From an uncultured Clostridia bacterium (lineage in GTDB: Bacteria; Bacillota; Clostridia; Oscillospirales; Ruminococcaceae), in NCBI GenBank assembly GCA_944386045.1, contig CALWZO010000024.1, positions 36,114 to 100,113 of the forward strand: DNA of 64,000 nucleotides, in the 5' to 3' direction. The notes below the pieces were generated by a model. It had not been told where the DNA came from, ran no database searches, and saw only the letters and a list, made by a program, of their open reading frames with translations. The position numbers were made by a program, and so were the translations under genes. The stretch's first letter is position 1. Each line of letters opens with the position of its first letter. Shown piece by piece: positions 16,969 to 24,032 of this stretch.

Positions 16969-17223
16969 ATGGCACATAAGAAGGGCGTTGGTTCTACCAA
17001 GAACGGTCGTGATTCCGAGTCAAAAAGACTTGGCGCAAAAAGAGCAGATGGCCAGGTTGTAAAAGCCGGCAACATCCTCGTTCGTCAGAGAGGCACTCAT
17101 ATTCACCCCGGTGAAAATGTAGGCCGCGGCAGCGATGATACATTGTTTGCTCTTGTAGACGGTACAGTTAAATTTGAAAGACTGGGCCGTGACAAAAAAC
17201 AGGTAAGCGTTTACGCAAAATAA
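16969..17223 (+). CDS. rpmA: 50S ribosomal protein bL27, without the cleavable extension
   Basis: An 84-residue ribosomal protein near the peptidyl transferase centre. It starts directly with [16 protein letters not shown], the mature form. Most Bacillota make L27 with about nine extra N-terminal residues (ending FA), which the Prp protease removes. That extension is absent here, and the prp gene is absent from its usual place just upstream. The remaining sequence is fully conserved ([20 protein letters not shown]). ATG at 16969 follows GGGAGG. A terminator follows 11 bases after the stop. Confidence 0.97.
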   Translation: MAHKKGVGSTKNGRDSESKRLGAKRADGQVVKAGNILVRQRGTHIHPGENVGRGSDDTLFALVDGTVKFERLGRDKKQVSVYAK

Positions 17224-17234
17224 GATAAACAACC

Positions 17235-17269
17235 AACCCGAGCTTACACCAAGTTCGGGTTTTGTTTTT
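17235..17269 (+). terminator. Terminator of rplU-rpmA
   Basis: An 11-bp stem with one G-U pair (17235-17245 with 17251-17261), an ACACC loop and a T-rich tail. Confidence 0.8.
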
Positions 17270-17352
17270 GAAATCAAGATGTATTCCCTTTATGCAAACG
17301 GGAAATACTTTTATAATACAGACAACTTTTTATTACGAAAGGAAATGTTGCA

Positions 17353-18630
17353 ATGGCTATTCAATTTGTGGATACCGCCAAAATATATGTCAAAGCCGGT
17401 AACGGCGGCAACGGCGCGGTGGCTTTTCACCGTGAAAAATATGTGGCTGCCGGCGGCCCGGACGGCGGAGACGGGGGCAAAGGCGGAGATGTTATCTTCC
17501 GCGGCGAGCGCAACCTGTCCACACTGATGGATTTCAGATACAAAAGAAAATATGTGGCCCAAAACGGCGAAAACGGCCGTGGTGCCAACCAGTCCGGCAA
17601 AGCGGCGGAAAACCTGATTGTCAAAGTGCCCATAGGTACCGTTGTGAAAGAGGCCAACAGCGGCCTGGTAATTGCAGACATATCACAGGAAGGTGACTAT
17701 GTTATAGCAAAAGGCGGCAAGGGCGGCCTGGGTAACCAGCATTTTGCCACACCCACCAGGCAGATACCAAATTTTGCCAAACCCGGTTTCAAGGGCGAGG
17801 AATTTGAAGTAATACTGGAACTGAAACTTATCGCTGATGTGGGGCTGATAGGTTTTCCCAATGTGGGCAAATCCACACTGATATCAACCATATCTTCCGC
17901 AAAGCCCAAAATCGCCAATTACCACTTTACCACACTTTCACCGGTGCTGGGGGTTGTAAGAGTGGACGAGGAAGCCTCTTTTGTGGCGGCTGATATTCCC
18001 GGTATCATTGAAGGCGCCAGTGAAGGCGTCGGCCTGGGACACGACTTTCTGCGCCATGTGGAACGCTGCCGCCTGCTTTTGCATGTGGTGGATGTGTCCG
18101 GCAGTGAGTACCGCGACCCCATAGAGGATTTTAAACTGATAAACAAAGAGCTGGTTTCATTCAGCGAGGAACTGTCAAAACGCCCACAGATTGCCGTGGC
18201 GAACAAAGCCGATATAGCGGACCGGGAGCAGATAGAAAGATTTAAGGAATTCTGCCGGCAGCAGGGAATACAGCTGTTTGTGATTTCTGCGGCCACAAGG
18301 CAGGGCTTGGACGGCCTGGTGCAGACTGTTTACAACGAACTGCAAAAGTTGCCGCCGGTAACCATTTATCAGCCGGAATTTGTACCTGCTTCACAGGCGG
18401 TTGACGGCAACCGGTTTGATATATTCAGAACAGATGACGGCGCCTTTAACATTGATGCGCCGTGGCTGGTGGATATACTCAACACCTCAAACATTGACGA
18501 CTATGCCAGCTTGCAGTATTTCCAGAGAAGACTGCGTGACAGCGGTATAATAGACCGCCTGGAGGAAATGGGCGTCAAGGAAGGCGACACCATACGCATA
18601 GAAGATTTTGAGTTTGATTATGTAAATTAA
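17353..18630 (+). CDS. obg: GTPase Obg (CgtA)
   Basis: A 425-residue essential GTPase that assists late 50S assembly and links to the stringent response. Domains in order: the glycine-rich Obg fold at residues 1-158 (KAGNGGNGAVAFHREK, GGPDGGDGGKGGD), the G domain at about 160-330 (G1 GFPNVGKST, G3 DIPGIIEG, G4 NKAD), and the C-terminal OCT domain at about 345-425. The length fits the long form common in Bacillota. ATG at 17353 follows AAAGGA. mrnC follows after eight bases. TATAAT at 17312-17317 may be the -10 box of its own promoter. Confidence 0.97.
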   Translation: MAIQFVDTAKIYVKAGNGGNGAVAFHREKYVAAGGPDGGDGGKGGDVIFRGERNLSTLMDFRYKRKYVAQNGENGRGANQSGKAAENLIVKVPIGTVVKEANSGLVIADISQEGDYVIAKGGKGGLGNQHFATPTRQIPNFAKPGFKGEEFEVILELKLIADVGLIGFPNVGKSTLISTISSAKPKIANYHFTTLSPVLGVVRVDEEASFVAADIPGIIEGASEGVGLGHDFLRHVERCRLLLHVVDVSGSEYRDPIEDFKLINKELVSFSEELSKRPQIAVANKADIADREQIERFKEFCRQQGIQLFVISAATRQGLDGLVQTVYNELQKLPPVTIYQPEFVPASQAVDGNRFDIFRTDDGAFNIDAPWLVDILNTSNIDDYASLQYFQRRLRDSGIIDRLEEMGVKEGDTIRIEDFEFDYVN

Positions 18631-18638
18631 GGAGTTAT

Positions 18639-19025
18639 ATGGTCGATATAAAAGAGCAGTCACCGCTGTCGCTGGCCTTTGTGGGTGACGCGGTGTACTC
18701 ATTGCTTATCAGGGAACATCTGGTCACTTCCAAAAGATACACAATCAGCAAGCTTAACAGCATAACAGTCCAGTATGTCAGCGCAAAGGGACAGTTTGCC
18801 GCGATGGAAATTATTTCCCCGCTATTGACAGAGCAGGAGGCAGCCGTATACAAAAGGGGACAGAACTCCTCCAAAGCCAGCGTTGCAAAGCATGCTTCAG
18901 CCCGGGAATACCGCGCTTCCACCGGCTTTGAATGTCTTGTGGGATACCTGCATCTCACCGGTCAGCATGACAGAATAAATCAGCTTGTTGGTGAAATTAT
19001 CGAAAAAATGCCTGTAAATTTGTGA
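18639..19025 (+). CDS. mrnC: Mini-ribonuclease III
   Basis: A 128-residue enzyme made of a single RNase III catalytic domain without the RNA-binding domain. In Bacillus it matures the 23S rRNA ends. The signature LAFVGDAVYSLLIREHL at about residues 12-28 holds the catalytic acidic residue, and KRGQNSSK and ASTGFECLVGYLHLTG are the second and third family blocks. Mini-III is often beside cysS; here it follows obg instead. ATG at 18639 follows AAGGAG. The HD-domain gene after it has its own promoter. Confidence 0.94.
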   Translation: MVDIKEQSPLSLAFVGDAVYSLLIREHLVTSKRYTISKLNSITVQYVSAKGQFAAMEIISPLLTEQEAAVYKRGQNSSKASVAKHASAREYRASTGFECLVGYLHLTGQHDRINQLVGEIIEKMPVNL

Positions 19026-19052
19026 AGTTGAATAACAATTTTGGTAAAAGTA

Positions 19053-19081
19053 TTGAAATTACTGCGCATAAATGGTACAAT
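19053..19081 (+). promoter_or_regulatory. Promoter of the HD-domain gene
   Basis: TTGAAA at 19053-19058 and TACAAT at 19076-19081 with a 17-base gap. Confidence 0.7.
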
Positions 19082-19116
19082 TAACACAAATTTGATATTT
19101 ATGGGTGATTAGTGAA

Positions 19117-19632
19117 ATGATAAGTTTAAACAGTCGCCAGATTGAATTTGCGACGGTTATCCGGGATTTGATAAGAAACGAAAAAGTTCAGCAGATGGAA
19201 TACATAAAACATCATGTTGGCGGAGTTTCCTGTTTGGAACACAGTATTTTTGTGGCATACCTCAGTTTTGTTATATGCAAAAAACTGAACCTGGACGCAG
19301 CTGCGGCAGCCCGCGGCGGACTGCTTCACGATTTGTATCTGTGCGATTGGAACAAAGAGAATGTCAGCAGGATAAGAAGGCTGTTCATTCATCCTCAGCT
19401 TGCATTGAAAAATGCCAGCGAAACATTTGCCATAACCAATGTGGAAAAGGACATTATCGAAAATCATATGTGGCCTCTTACCATAAGCAAAATACCCCAT
19501 CACCGCGTCAGCGCCATTGTCAGCCTTGCAGATAAAATCTGTGCTACTTTGGAAATGTGCGGTGTGTACGCCAAAATGAAAACACGCAGAAGACTGTACA
19601 ATTTCAACAGCAGATACTCGTACGCAATATAA
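19117..19632 (+). CDS. HD-domain metal-dependent phosphohydrolase
   Basis: A 171-residue soluble protein of the HD superfamily. The metal ligands can be followed: H in CLEHSIFVAYLSF (about residue 37), the HD pair in RGGLLHDLYLCDW (about 70-71), then HP at about residue 89 and the later ENHMWP and ADKICA. Such small HD proteins hydrolyse nucleotides or phosphate esters; the substrate here is unknown. ATG at 19117 is chosen because GGTGAT lies seven bases before it; the GTG at 19105 is part of that site. It is a single-gene unit with its own promoter and a shared terminator. Confidence 0.82.
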   Translation: MISLNSRQIEFATVIRDLIRNEKVQQMEYIKHHVGGVSCLEHSIFVAYLSFVICKKLNLDAAAAARGGLLHDLYLCDWNKENVSRIRRLFIHPQLALKNASETFAITNVEKDIIENHMWPLTISKIPHHRVSAIVSLADKICATLEMCGVYAKMKTRRRLYNFNSRYSYAI

Positions 19633-19645
19633 AGCAATATAAAAG

Positions 19646-19676
19646 AAATACCGCGCTTTCAGCGCGGTATTTTTTA
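19646..19676. terminator. Bidirectional terminator between the HD gene and DUF4364 gene
   Basis: A perfect 12-bp stem (19646-19657 with 19661-19672), a TTC loop and T-runs on both strands. Confidence 0.85.
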
Positions 19677-20261
19677 TTGCTGTTTTTTGTCTTTCAGAAA
19701 TTCTGAGTACATGGCTGGGGTGTCAGTTATTATTCCCAGCACACATTTAAAGATGTCGCCGCCGTTTAAAACAAACTGCTGGGCGGCATATTTGGCTGTT
19801 TTTTCGTCCGGCATCGGGATTTCCATGGAAAAAATGGAAAATTTATCATCATCTATGGAGCATTTCAGGAAATAATTTCCGTCGGATGACTGATATATAT
19901 CTGTTTTGTTCTGCTTTTTCAATGCCTCATACTGAAGCAGGGAAACCGCCATTCTGTAGGCGTATCTTTTCACCGTTGCCGAAACGGTGCTTTCCAGCTG
20001 CCGTGCTATTTCGCGGCCTTCCCGTGTTATGGAAAAGCCTTCGCTGCTTTCTGTGACAAATTTCTGTTCTATAAGATGGGACAGGGCGTTTTGCATTTCA
20101 AAATAATTCACCAGCTCCTGGCCGCAGACACATTCTATCAGTTGGTTCTGGGTTATGGGCCGGTTAAGGGCAGACAGCAGGTAGCAAAGCAGTATTTTTA
20201 TCTCTGTCCTGTCTGTCAGCCCTCCCAGCCTTACTCCTGCGTTCAAACCGTTGTTGTCCAT
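19674..20261 (-). CDS. DUF4364 family protein (winged-helix-like)
   Basis: A 195-residue protein of the DUF4364 family, common in Clostridia and of unknown function. Residues about 15-90 read as a winged helix (TEIKILLCYLLSALNRPITQNQLIECV, then LSHLIEQKFVTESSEGFSITREGREIARQLE). Residues about 110-190 are alternating strands that could bind a ligand or dimerise. It is likely a transcription regulator, though this is inferred from fold only. ATG at 20261 lies six bases after GGGAGGTG; a GTG nine bases earlier is within that site. It is divergent from the aldolase gene with a 121-base gap, so it might control that neighbour. Confidence 0.8.
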   Translation of the reverse strand: MDNNGLNAGVRLGGLTDRTEIKILLCYLLSALNRPITQNQLIECVCGQELVNYFEMQNALSHLIEQKFVTESSEGFSITREGREIARQLESTVSATVKRYAYRMAVSLLQYEALKKQNKTDIYQSSDGNYFLKCSIDDDKFSIFSMEIPMPDEKTAKYAAQQFVLNGGDIFKCVLGIITDTPAMYSEFLKDKKQQ

Positions 20262-20325
20262 AATACACACCTCCCTGGATACTATAATATAATACTATTT
20301 TTGTTTTTCAAAGTAAAGTATGCAC

Positions 20326-20352
20326 TTGTAAAACTTATCATAATGTGATAAT
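20326..20352 (+). promoter_or_regulatory. Probable promoter of the aldolase gene with an overlapping dyad
   Basis: TTGTAA at 20326-20331 and GATAAT or ATAATA near 20347-20353. A perfect dyad TTATCA-TAATG-TGATAA (20335-20351) covers the spacer and -10 box. Confidence 0.5.
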
Positions 20353-20382
20353 ATCAAAATATAATATTTTGGAGGTATAAAC

Positions 20383-21030
20383 ATGAAACTTTTTATCGAT
20401 ACAGCCAATGTTGACGAAATCAGAAAAGCCAATGACCTGGGTGTTATATGCGGTGTTACAACCAACCCGTCCCTGATCGCCAAAGAAGGCAGAGATTTCA
20501 AGGAAGTTGTTCAGGAAATCACCACCATTGTGGACGGTCCCATATCCGCAGAGGTAGTCAGCATGGAAAGTTCCGGCATGGTGGAAGAAGCACTGGAACT
20601 GATAAAAATTCATCCCAATATAGTTATCAAAATCCCTATGTGCGAAGAAGGTCTGAAAGCCACAAAAGTTCTTTCAGCCAAAGGCATAAAGACAAATGTT
20701 ACACTTATCTTTTCAGCGGCACAGGCTTTGCTGGCTGCCAGGGCAGGCGCAACCTATGTAAGCCCGTTTGTGGGCAGACTGGATGACATCGGTCAGGAAG
20801 GTGTTAACCTTATTTCCGAAATCCGGGAAATCTTTGCCGTTCACGACATACCCACACAGATAATCGCGGCATCCATCAGAAACCCGATTCATGTCACATC
20901 CTGTGCGGCGGCAGGTGCTGATATAGCCACAGTGCCTTACAAAATTATCATGCAGATGATAAAACATCCCCTTACAGACTCCGGAATTGAAAAATTTTTG
21001 AAAGACTGGGAAACTGTACCCAAAAAATAA
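20383..21030 (+). CDS. fsa: Transaldolase-like fructose-6-phosphate aldolase
   Basis: A 215-residue class I aldolase of the small transaldolase (TalC/FSA) family. It acts on fructose-6-phosphate or as a transaldolase in the pentose phosphate pathway. Motifs: [13 protein letters not shown] at the start, [13 protein letters not shown], the Schiff-base lysine in [12 protein letters not shown] region/[12 protein letters not shown], and [13 protein letters not shown]. Sequence alone does not separate FSA from short transaldolase; in Clostridia the transaldolase role is the more common annotation. ATG at 20383 follows GGAGG. It is a single-gene unit with a strong terminator. Confidence 0.93.
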   Translation: MKLFIDTANVDEIRKANDLGVICGVTTNPSLIAKEGRDFKEVVQEITTIVDGPISAEVVSMESSGMVEEALELIKIHPNIVIKIPMCEEGLKATKVLSAKGIKTNVTLIFSAAQALLAARAGATYVSPFVGRLDDIGQEGVNLISEIREIFAVHDIPTQIIAASIRNPIHVTSCAAAGADIATVPYKIIMQMIKHPLTDSGIEKFLKDWETVPKK

Positions 21031-21031
21031 T

Positions 21032-21058
21032 AAAAAGCGGGCATTGCCCGCTTTTTAT
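21032..21058 (+). terminator. Terminator of the aldolase gene
   Basis: A perfect 11-bp stem (21032-21042 with 21046-21056), an ATT loop and a T-run. Confidence 0.85.
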
Positions 21059-21128
21059 TTTAAATCATTATCTTAATTTTATATAATAAAAGCTCGAGTA
21101 TATATAATTTTATGTTAAAATATGTATA

Positions 21129-21173
21129 TTGTATGCAAAAAAGGTTGACTTTTGTATACAAAAGTACTATATT
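21129..21173 (+). promoter_or_regulatory. Promoter of the Mrp-type operon with GntR-like operators
   Basis: TTGACT at 21145-21150 and TATATT at 21168-21173, 17 bases apart. The spacer holds a perfect 18-base palindrome, ACTTTTGTATACAAAAGT (21148-21165). A second, one-mismatch core TTGTATGCAA lies at 21129-21138, about two helical turns upstream. The TTGTATACAA core is typical of GntR-family operators. Confidence 0.7.
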
Positions 21174-21421
21174 TTAATGTGCTAATTTGCTTACAAGATA
21201 ATAATTTTCATCAGCGGCATCTCGTGTATGTGGAACATGTTTCAGATATGCGGCTTTTTTTGCGCTTTTTTTGCGCATTACAAATATTGCCGGATTGGAT
21301 GTACGCCAATCAAATACAAAATATGTCAAAAATATATCAAAACATGCTGAATGATGTACAAAAAATTATTTCTTGTTGCGGGTTTTGTGGAACATTTTAT
21401 AGGAAAGAAGAGGAGCGGACT
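21174..21421 (+). other. Long untranslated leader of the Mrp-type operon
   Basis: About 240 bases lie between the promoter and the first gene. The frame in phase with mrpE stays open through most of it but has no ribosome binding site and a non-protein-like composition. Small hairpins are possible (GATTGG with CCAATC near 21293-21312; GCGC with GCGC around a T-run near 21265-21280). I recognise no known riboswitch. Confidence 0.5.
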
Positions 21422-21904
21422 ATGTACATTTTATTGTTTTTGCTTTGGGTTGCCCTCAACGGCAAACTTACGGCAGAGATAGCTGTTTTTGGTGTATTTA
21501 TCGCCGGAGGCGTCTATTGGTTTATGTGCAAAAATCTGGAATACGACCCGAAAAACGATATAAGAATGGTGAAAAATTCTTTCAGGGCGATAGTTTACAT
21601 AATTGTATTGTTTACTGAGATAGTCAAATCCAGCATCGCCGTAATGAAGATTGTTTTCTCAAAAAGCGTTGATATTCAGCCGCAGATCGTATTTTTCGAA
21701 GTGCCGCTGAAAAGTGAATTCCTGCTCACTGTTTTGGCAAACTCAATCACTCTTACACCGGGCACCATAACCGTTGATGTAAAGGACAACCATTTTTGTG
21801 TTCACGCATTGGATTACACTTTGGCACAGGGGTTTGAAGATTCGGTTTTCGTACGATTGCTTATGAAAATGGAGGACAAAGAAGATGATAAATCAGCGGT
21901 ATGA
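21422..21904 (+). CDS. mrpE: Mrp/Mnh antiporter subunit E (MbhA-like)
   Basis: A 160-residue subunit of a multi-protein cation/proton antiporter. The N-terminal two-helix hairpin (MYILLFLLWVALNGKLTAEIAVFGVFIAGGVYWFMC) and the soluble part with ANSITLTPGTITVDVKDNHFCVHAL are the MrpE pattern. It opens a ten-gene operon in the order E-F-G-D'-(E'+B)-C followed by four ND2/4/5-like genes, which is the order of archaeal Mbh/Mbx clusters rather than Bacillus MrpA-G. ATG at 21422 follows GAGGAG; the open frame extends further upstream but without a ribosome binding site. Confidence 0.9.
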   Translation: MYILLFLLWVALNGKLTAEIAVFGVFIAGGVYWFMCKNLEYDPKNDIRMVKNSFRAIVYIIVLFTEIVKSSIAVMKIVFSKSVDIQPQIVFFEVPLKSEFLLTVLANSITLTPGTITVDVKDNHFCVHALDYTLAQGFEDSVFVRLLMKMEDKEDDKSAV

Positions 21905-22223
21905 GTATTTTCTTATAGGCGCCATGTGCCTTTTGGCCATTATAGCTGTTGCTTACCTGGTAAGGGCTATAATAGGACCGCATTTTTCTGACAGGATACT
22001 GGCAATAAACTCCATAAGCACCATAATAATTCTTATTATTTGCGCTATTTCACTGATACAAGGGGAAAATTACATCGTTGATATTGCGCTGATATATGCA
22101 ATGCTGGGGTTTGTGACAGTTGTCATTGTGTGCAAAGCTTACCTTAGAAGCCATAACAAGGACAGGGCCAATGACCTGGTCAATCTGAGAGGAGGCAAAA
22201 AAGATGATCAGATATCTGATTAG
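21885..22223 (+). CDS. mrpF: Mrp/Mnh antiporter subunit F (MbhB-like)
   Basis: A 112-residue membrane subunit with three helices. The family block VRAIIGPHFSDRILAINSIST follows the first helix and IVDIALIYAMLGFVTVVIVCKAYL makes the last. The C-terminal tail is charged and ends KKDDQISD. Start ATG at 21885 has GGAGGA eight bases before it and overlaps mrpE by 20 bases, which fits translational coupling. Its role within the complex is structural and not understood in detail. Confidence 0.9.
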   Translation: MINQRYEYFLIGAMCLLAIIAVAYLVRAIIGPHFSDRILAINSISTIIILIICAISLIQGENYIVDIALIYAMLGFVTVVIVCKAYLRSHNKDRANDLVNLRGGKKDDQISD

Positions 22224-22527
22224 TGCCGCGTGCATTATTTTTGGCATTGTTGTTATCGCCAGTGCCATGGTCGGCAACTACCGCTTTGGATATGTGCTTA
22301 ACAGGATGCAGGTAGGTGCCACAGCAGATACACTGGGTGCATTTTTTGTTATTTTCGGTCTTGTAATAGCCAGCGGTTTTACCGTTATCAGCCTGAAATT
22401 GTGTATAATGATAGGTTTTCTTTGGTTTGCAAACCCTGTTGCATCACATTTTCTGGCCAGAACCGAGATTATATCCAACGAAAATATTCTGGATGAAGTG
22501 GAGGTAGTTTCAAATGATAATCTTTGA
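22204..22527 (+). CDS. mrpG: Mrp/Mnh antiporter subunit G (MbhC-like)
   Basis: A 107-residue membrane subunit with three helices. The G-subunit pattern is present: LNRMQVGATADTLGAFFVIFGLVI, close to the usual PDxyTRLHAxTKADTLG block, and WFANPVASHFLAR near the end. ATG at 22204 follows AGGAGG by eight bases and overlaps mrpF by 20 bases. Confidence 0.9.
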   Translation: MIRYLISAACIIFGIVVIASAMVGNYRFGYVLNRMQVGATADTLGAFFVIFGLVIASGFTVISLKLCIMIGFLWFANPVASHFLARTEIISNENILDEVEVVSNDNL

Positions 22528-22780
22528 ATCAATACTTATCACTTTTATGATAGTATGCGCGATAGCTGTTTCCTGCACAAAGAATTTGCTGTCCAGCGTA
22601 ATTATATTTATGTCTTACAGCCTGATAGCCAGTGTAATCTGGCTGCTTTTGCGCTCACCTGACCTGGCTGTTACAGAAGCAGCTGTAGGCGCAGGCGTTA
22701 CCAGCACACTGTTTTTCATAACATTGAAAAATGTAAACAAACTGTATGAAGAAGGGGAGGGTGAAGATGAGCAGGATTAA
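22514..22780 (+). CDS. DUF4040 subunit (MrpA C-terminal/MbhD-like)
   Basis: An 88-residue membrane protein with three helices, matching the small domain (DUF4040) that in Bacillus is fused to the end of MrpA and in archaea is the separate subunit MbhD. The conserved helix SPDLAVTEAAVGAGVTSTLFFITL, with its buried glutamate, is present at about residues 49-72. This domain resembles NuoJ of complex I. The tail is very acidic (EEGEGEDEQD). Being a separate gene supports the Mbh-type layout. ATG at 22514 follows GGAGGTAG; the gene overlaps its neighbours on both sides. Confidence 0.88.
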   Translation: MIIFESILITFMIVCAIAVSCTKNLLSSVIIFMSYSLIASVIWLLLRSPDLAVTEAAVGAGVTSTLFFITLKNVNKLYEEGEGEDEQD

Positions 22781-23654
22781 AGATGCACTTAAAAAATTTG
22801 CAGACGGTGATTTTATCATAACCACCAAAAGAAAGAAAAATCCGCGGCGCAGACCTTCCACACACCATGAAGCGACCCTGAAGGAAAGATATGTTGTATG
22901 GCACGAGGAAAAAGCGCGGTCATTCTTTAAGGGTATGTATATATCCGCCAGCGTTTTTGTATGTCTGACATTGATAGGCATACTGCTGATAACCGTTTCA
23001 TTCCTGCCGCCATTCGGCAACCCTTCCAACCCGGTAAACAACGAGGTAAGCGAAAGGTATATCGAAAAAGGCCTGGAAGAAACCGGTGCAGTCAACATTG
23101 TTTCCGGCATGATACTGGACTACCGTGCATTTGATACATTCGGCGAAAGCCATGTGCTTTTCACGGCGGCCACAGGTGTTATGCTGCTGATGAGAAAAAA
23201 GAAAAAGGGCAAAGAAGAAACAGACAAGTTTTCACCCAGGCGTGACCCGATAGTAAAGAATGTGGCAAAATATATAATACCTTTCCTGCTGGTATTCGGT
23301 ATTTACATTGTACTTAACGGCCATATATCTCCCGGCGGCGGTTTCTCCGGCGGAGCTATAATGGGCGCCAGCCTGATTTTGTATTCTTCTGCTTACGGTT
23401 ACAGAAAGATAAACAAAATAATAACCGAAAAATTTGTAAAAAGAGTTACCTTTGTATCACTGCTGTTTTACGCCTGCGCCAAAGGATATTCTTTCTTTAC
23501 CGGTGCAAACCATCTGCCTTCCGGCATTCCGCTGGGAGAGCCCGGCGCCATATTGTCCAGCGGTCTTATACTTCCGCTTAATATATGTGTTGGCCTGATT
23601 GTTACCTGCACCATGTACAGCTTCTATTCACTGTTTACGAAAGGAGAGATATAA
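22767..23654 (+). CDS. mrpB: Fused MbhE-like and MrpB (MbhF) antiporter subunit
   Basis: A 295-residue protein that joins two subunits kept apart in Mbh. Residues 1-50 are a very basic cytoplasmic segment (RKKNPRRRP) I do not recognise. Residues about 52-150 match MbhE/the MrpA tail: EETGAVNIVSGMILDYRAFDTFGESHVLFTA. Residues about 165-295 are the MrpB domain: IVLNGHISPGGGFSGGAIMGAS, then the lipid-facing helices. The two are linked by a Lys/Glu-rich stretch. ATG at 22767 follows GGGGAGGG; an in-frame ATG at 22746 precedes that site. The stop is immediately followed by the mrpC start. Confidence 0.87.
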   Translation: MSRIKDALKKFADGDFIITTKRKKNPRRRPSTHHEATLKERYVVWHEEKARSFFKGMYISASVFVCLTLIGILLITVSFLPPFGNPSNPVNNEVSERYIEKGLEETGAVNIVSGMILDYRAFDTFGESHVLFTAATGVMLLMRKKKKGKEETDKFSPRRDPIVKNVAKYIIPFLLVFGIYIVLNGHISPGGGFSGGAIMGASLILYSSAYGYRKINKIITEKFVKRVTFVSLLFYACAKGYSFFTGANHLPSGIPLGEPGAILSSGLILPLNICVGLIVTCTMYSFYSLFTKGEI

Positions 23655-24032
23655 ATGGGTCCGAATCTGTTAAGCAACTATTTTGAAACCGCTTCAATGA
23701 TTTTGTTCGGCATCGGTTTTACCACATTGTTTTTACAGCCCAACCTGATAAAGAAGGTTATAGGCCTTAATATAATGGACTCTGCGGTATATCTTTTCCT
23801 GGCTGCAAAAGGCTATATAGACGGCCGCCTGGCTCCTATTGTTGTAAACGGTGTTACAGATATGGAAGCTTATATAAACCCGATACCCAGCGGTCTGGTT
23901 CTGACCGGTATCGTTGTTTCCGTTTCTGTTACAGCTGTATCCCTGTCCCTTATCCAGAAGTTGTACAAAGAATATCACACACTGGATATGGACGAAATTC
24001 TTACAAAAGCAAACAAGGAGGCTGAGAGATAA
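23655..24032 (+). CDS. mrpC: Mrp/Mnh antiporter subunit C (NuoK-like, MbhG-like)
   Basis: A 125-residue three-helix membrane subunit related to NuoK of complex I. The helices are GIGFTTLFLQPNLIKKVIGLNIMDSAVYLFL and the C-terminal GLVLTGIVVSVSVTAVSLSLIQKLY, with the conserved PSGLVLTGIVVS block. The stop codon shares one base with the next ATG (TAATG), so translation is coupled. Confidence 0.9.
   Translation: MGPNLLSNYFETASMILFGIGFTTLFLQPNLIKKVIGLNIMDSAVYLFLAAKGYIDGRLAPIVVNGVTDMEAYINPIPSGLVLTGIVVSVSVTAVSLSLIQKLYKEYHTLDMDEILTKANKEAER

Noticed and set aside
17281..17308. Imperfect inverted repeat GTATTCCC...GGGAAATAC before obg
   Set aside because: The arms have a bulge, there is no T-run, and no clear -35 box goes with it. 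Too weak to call an operator or terminator.
21152..21421. Extension of mrpE by 90 residues upstream
   Set aside because: The stretch overlaps the operator and -10 box, has no ribosome site and looks non-coding; ATG 21422 with GAGGAG fits the MrpE N-terminus.
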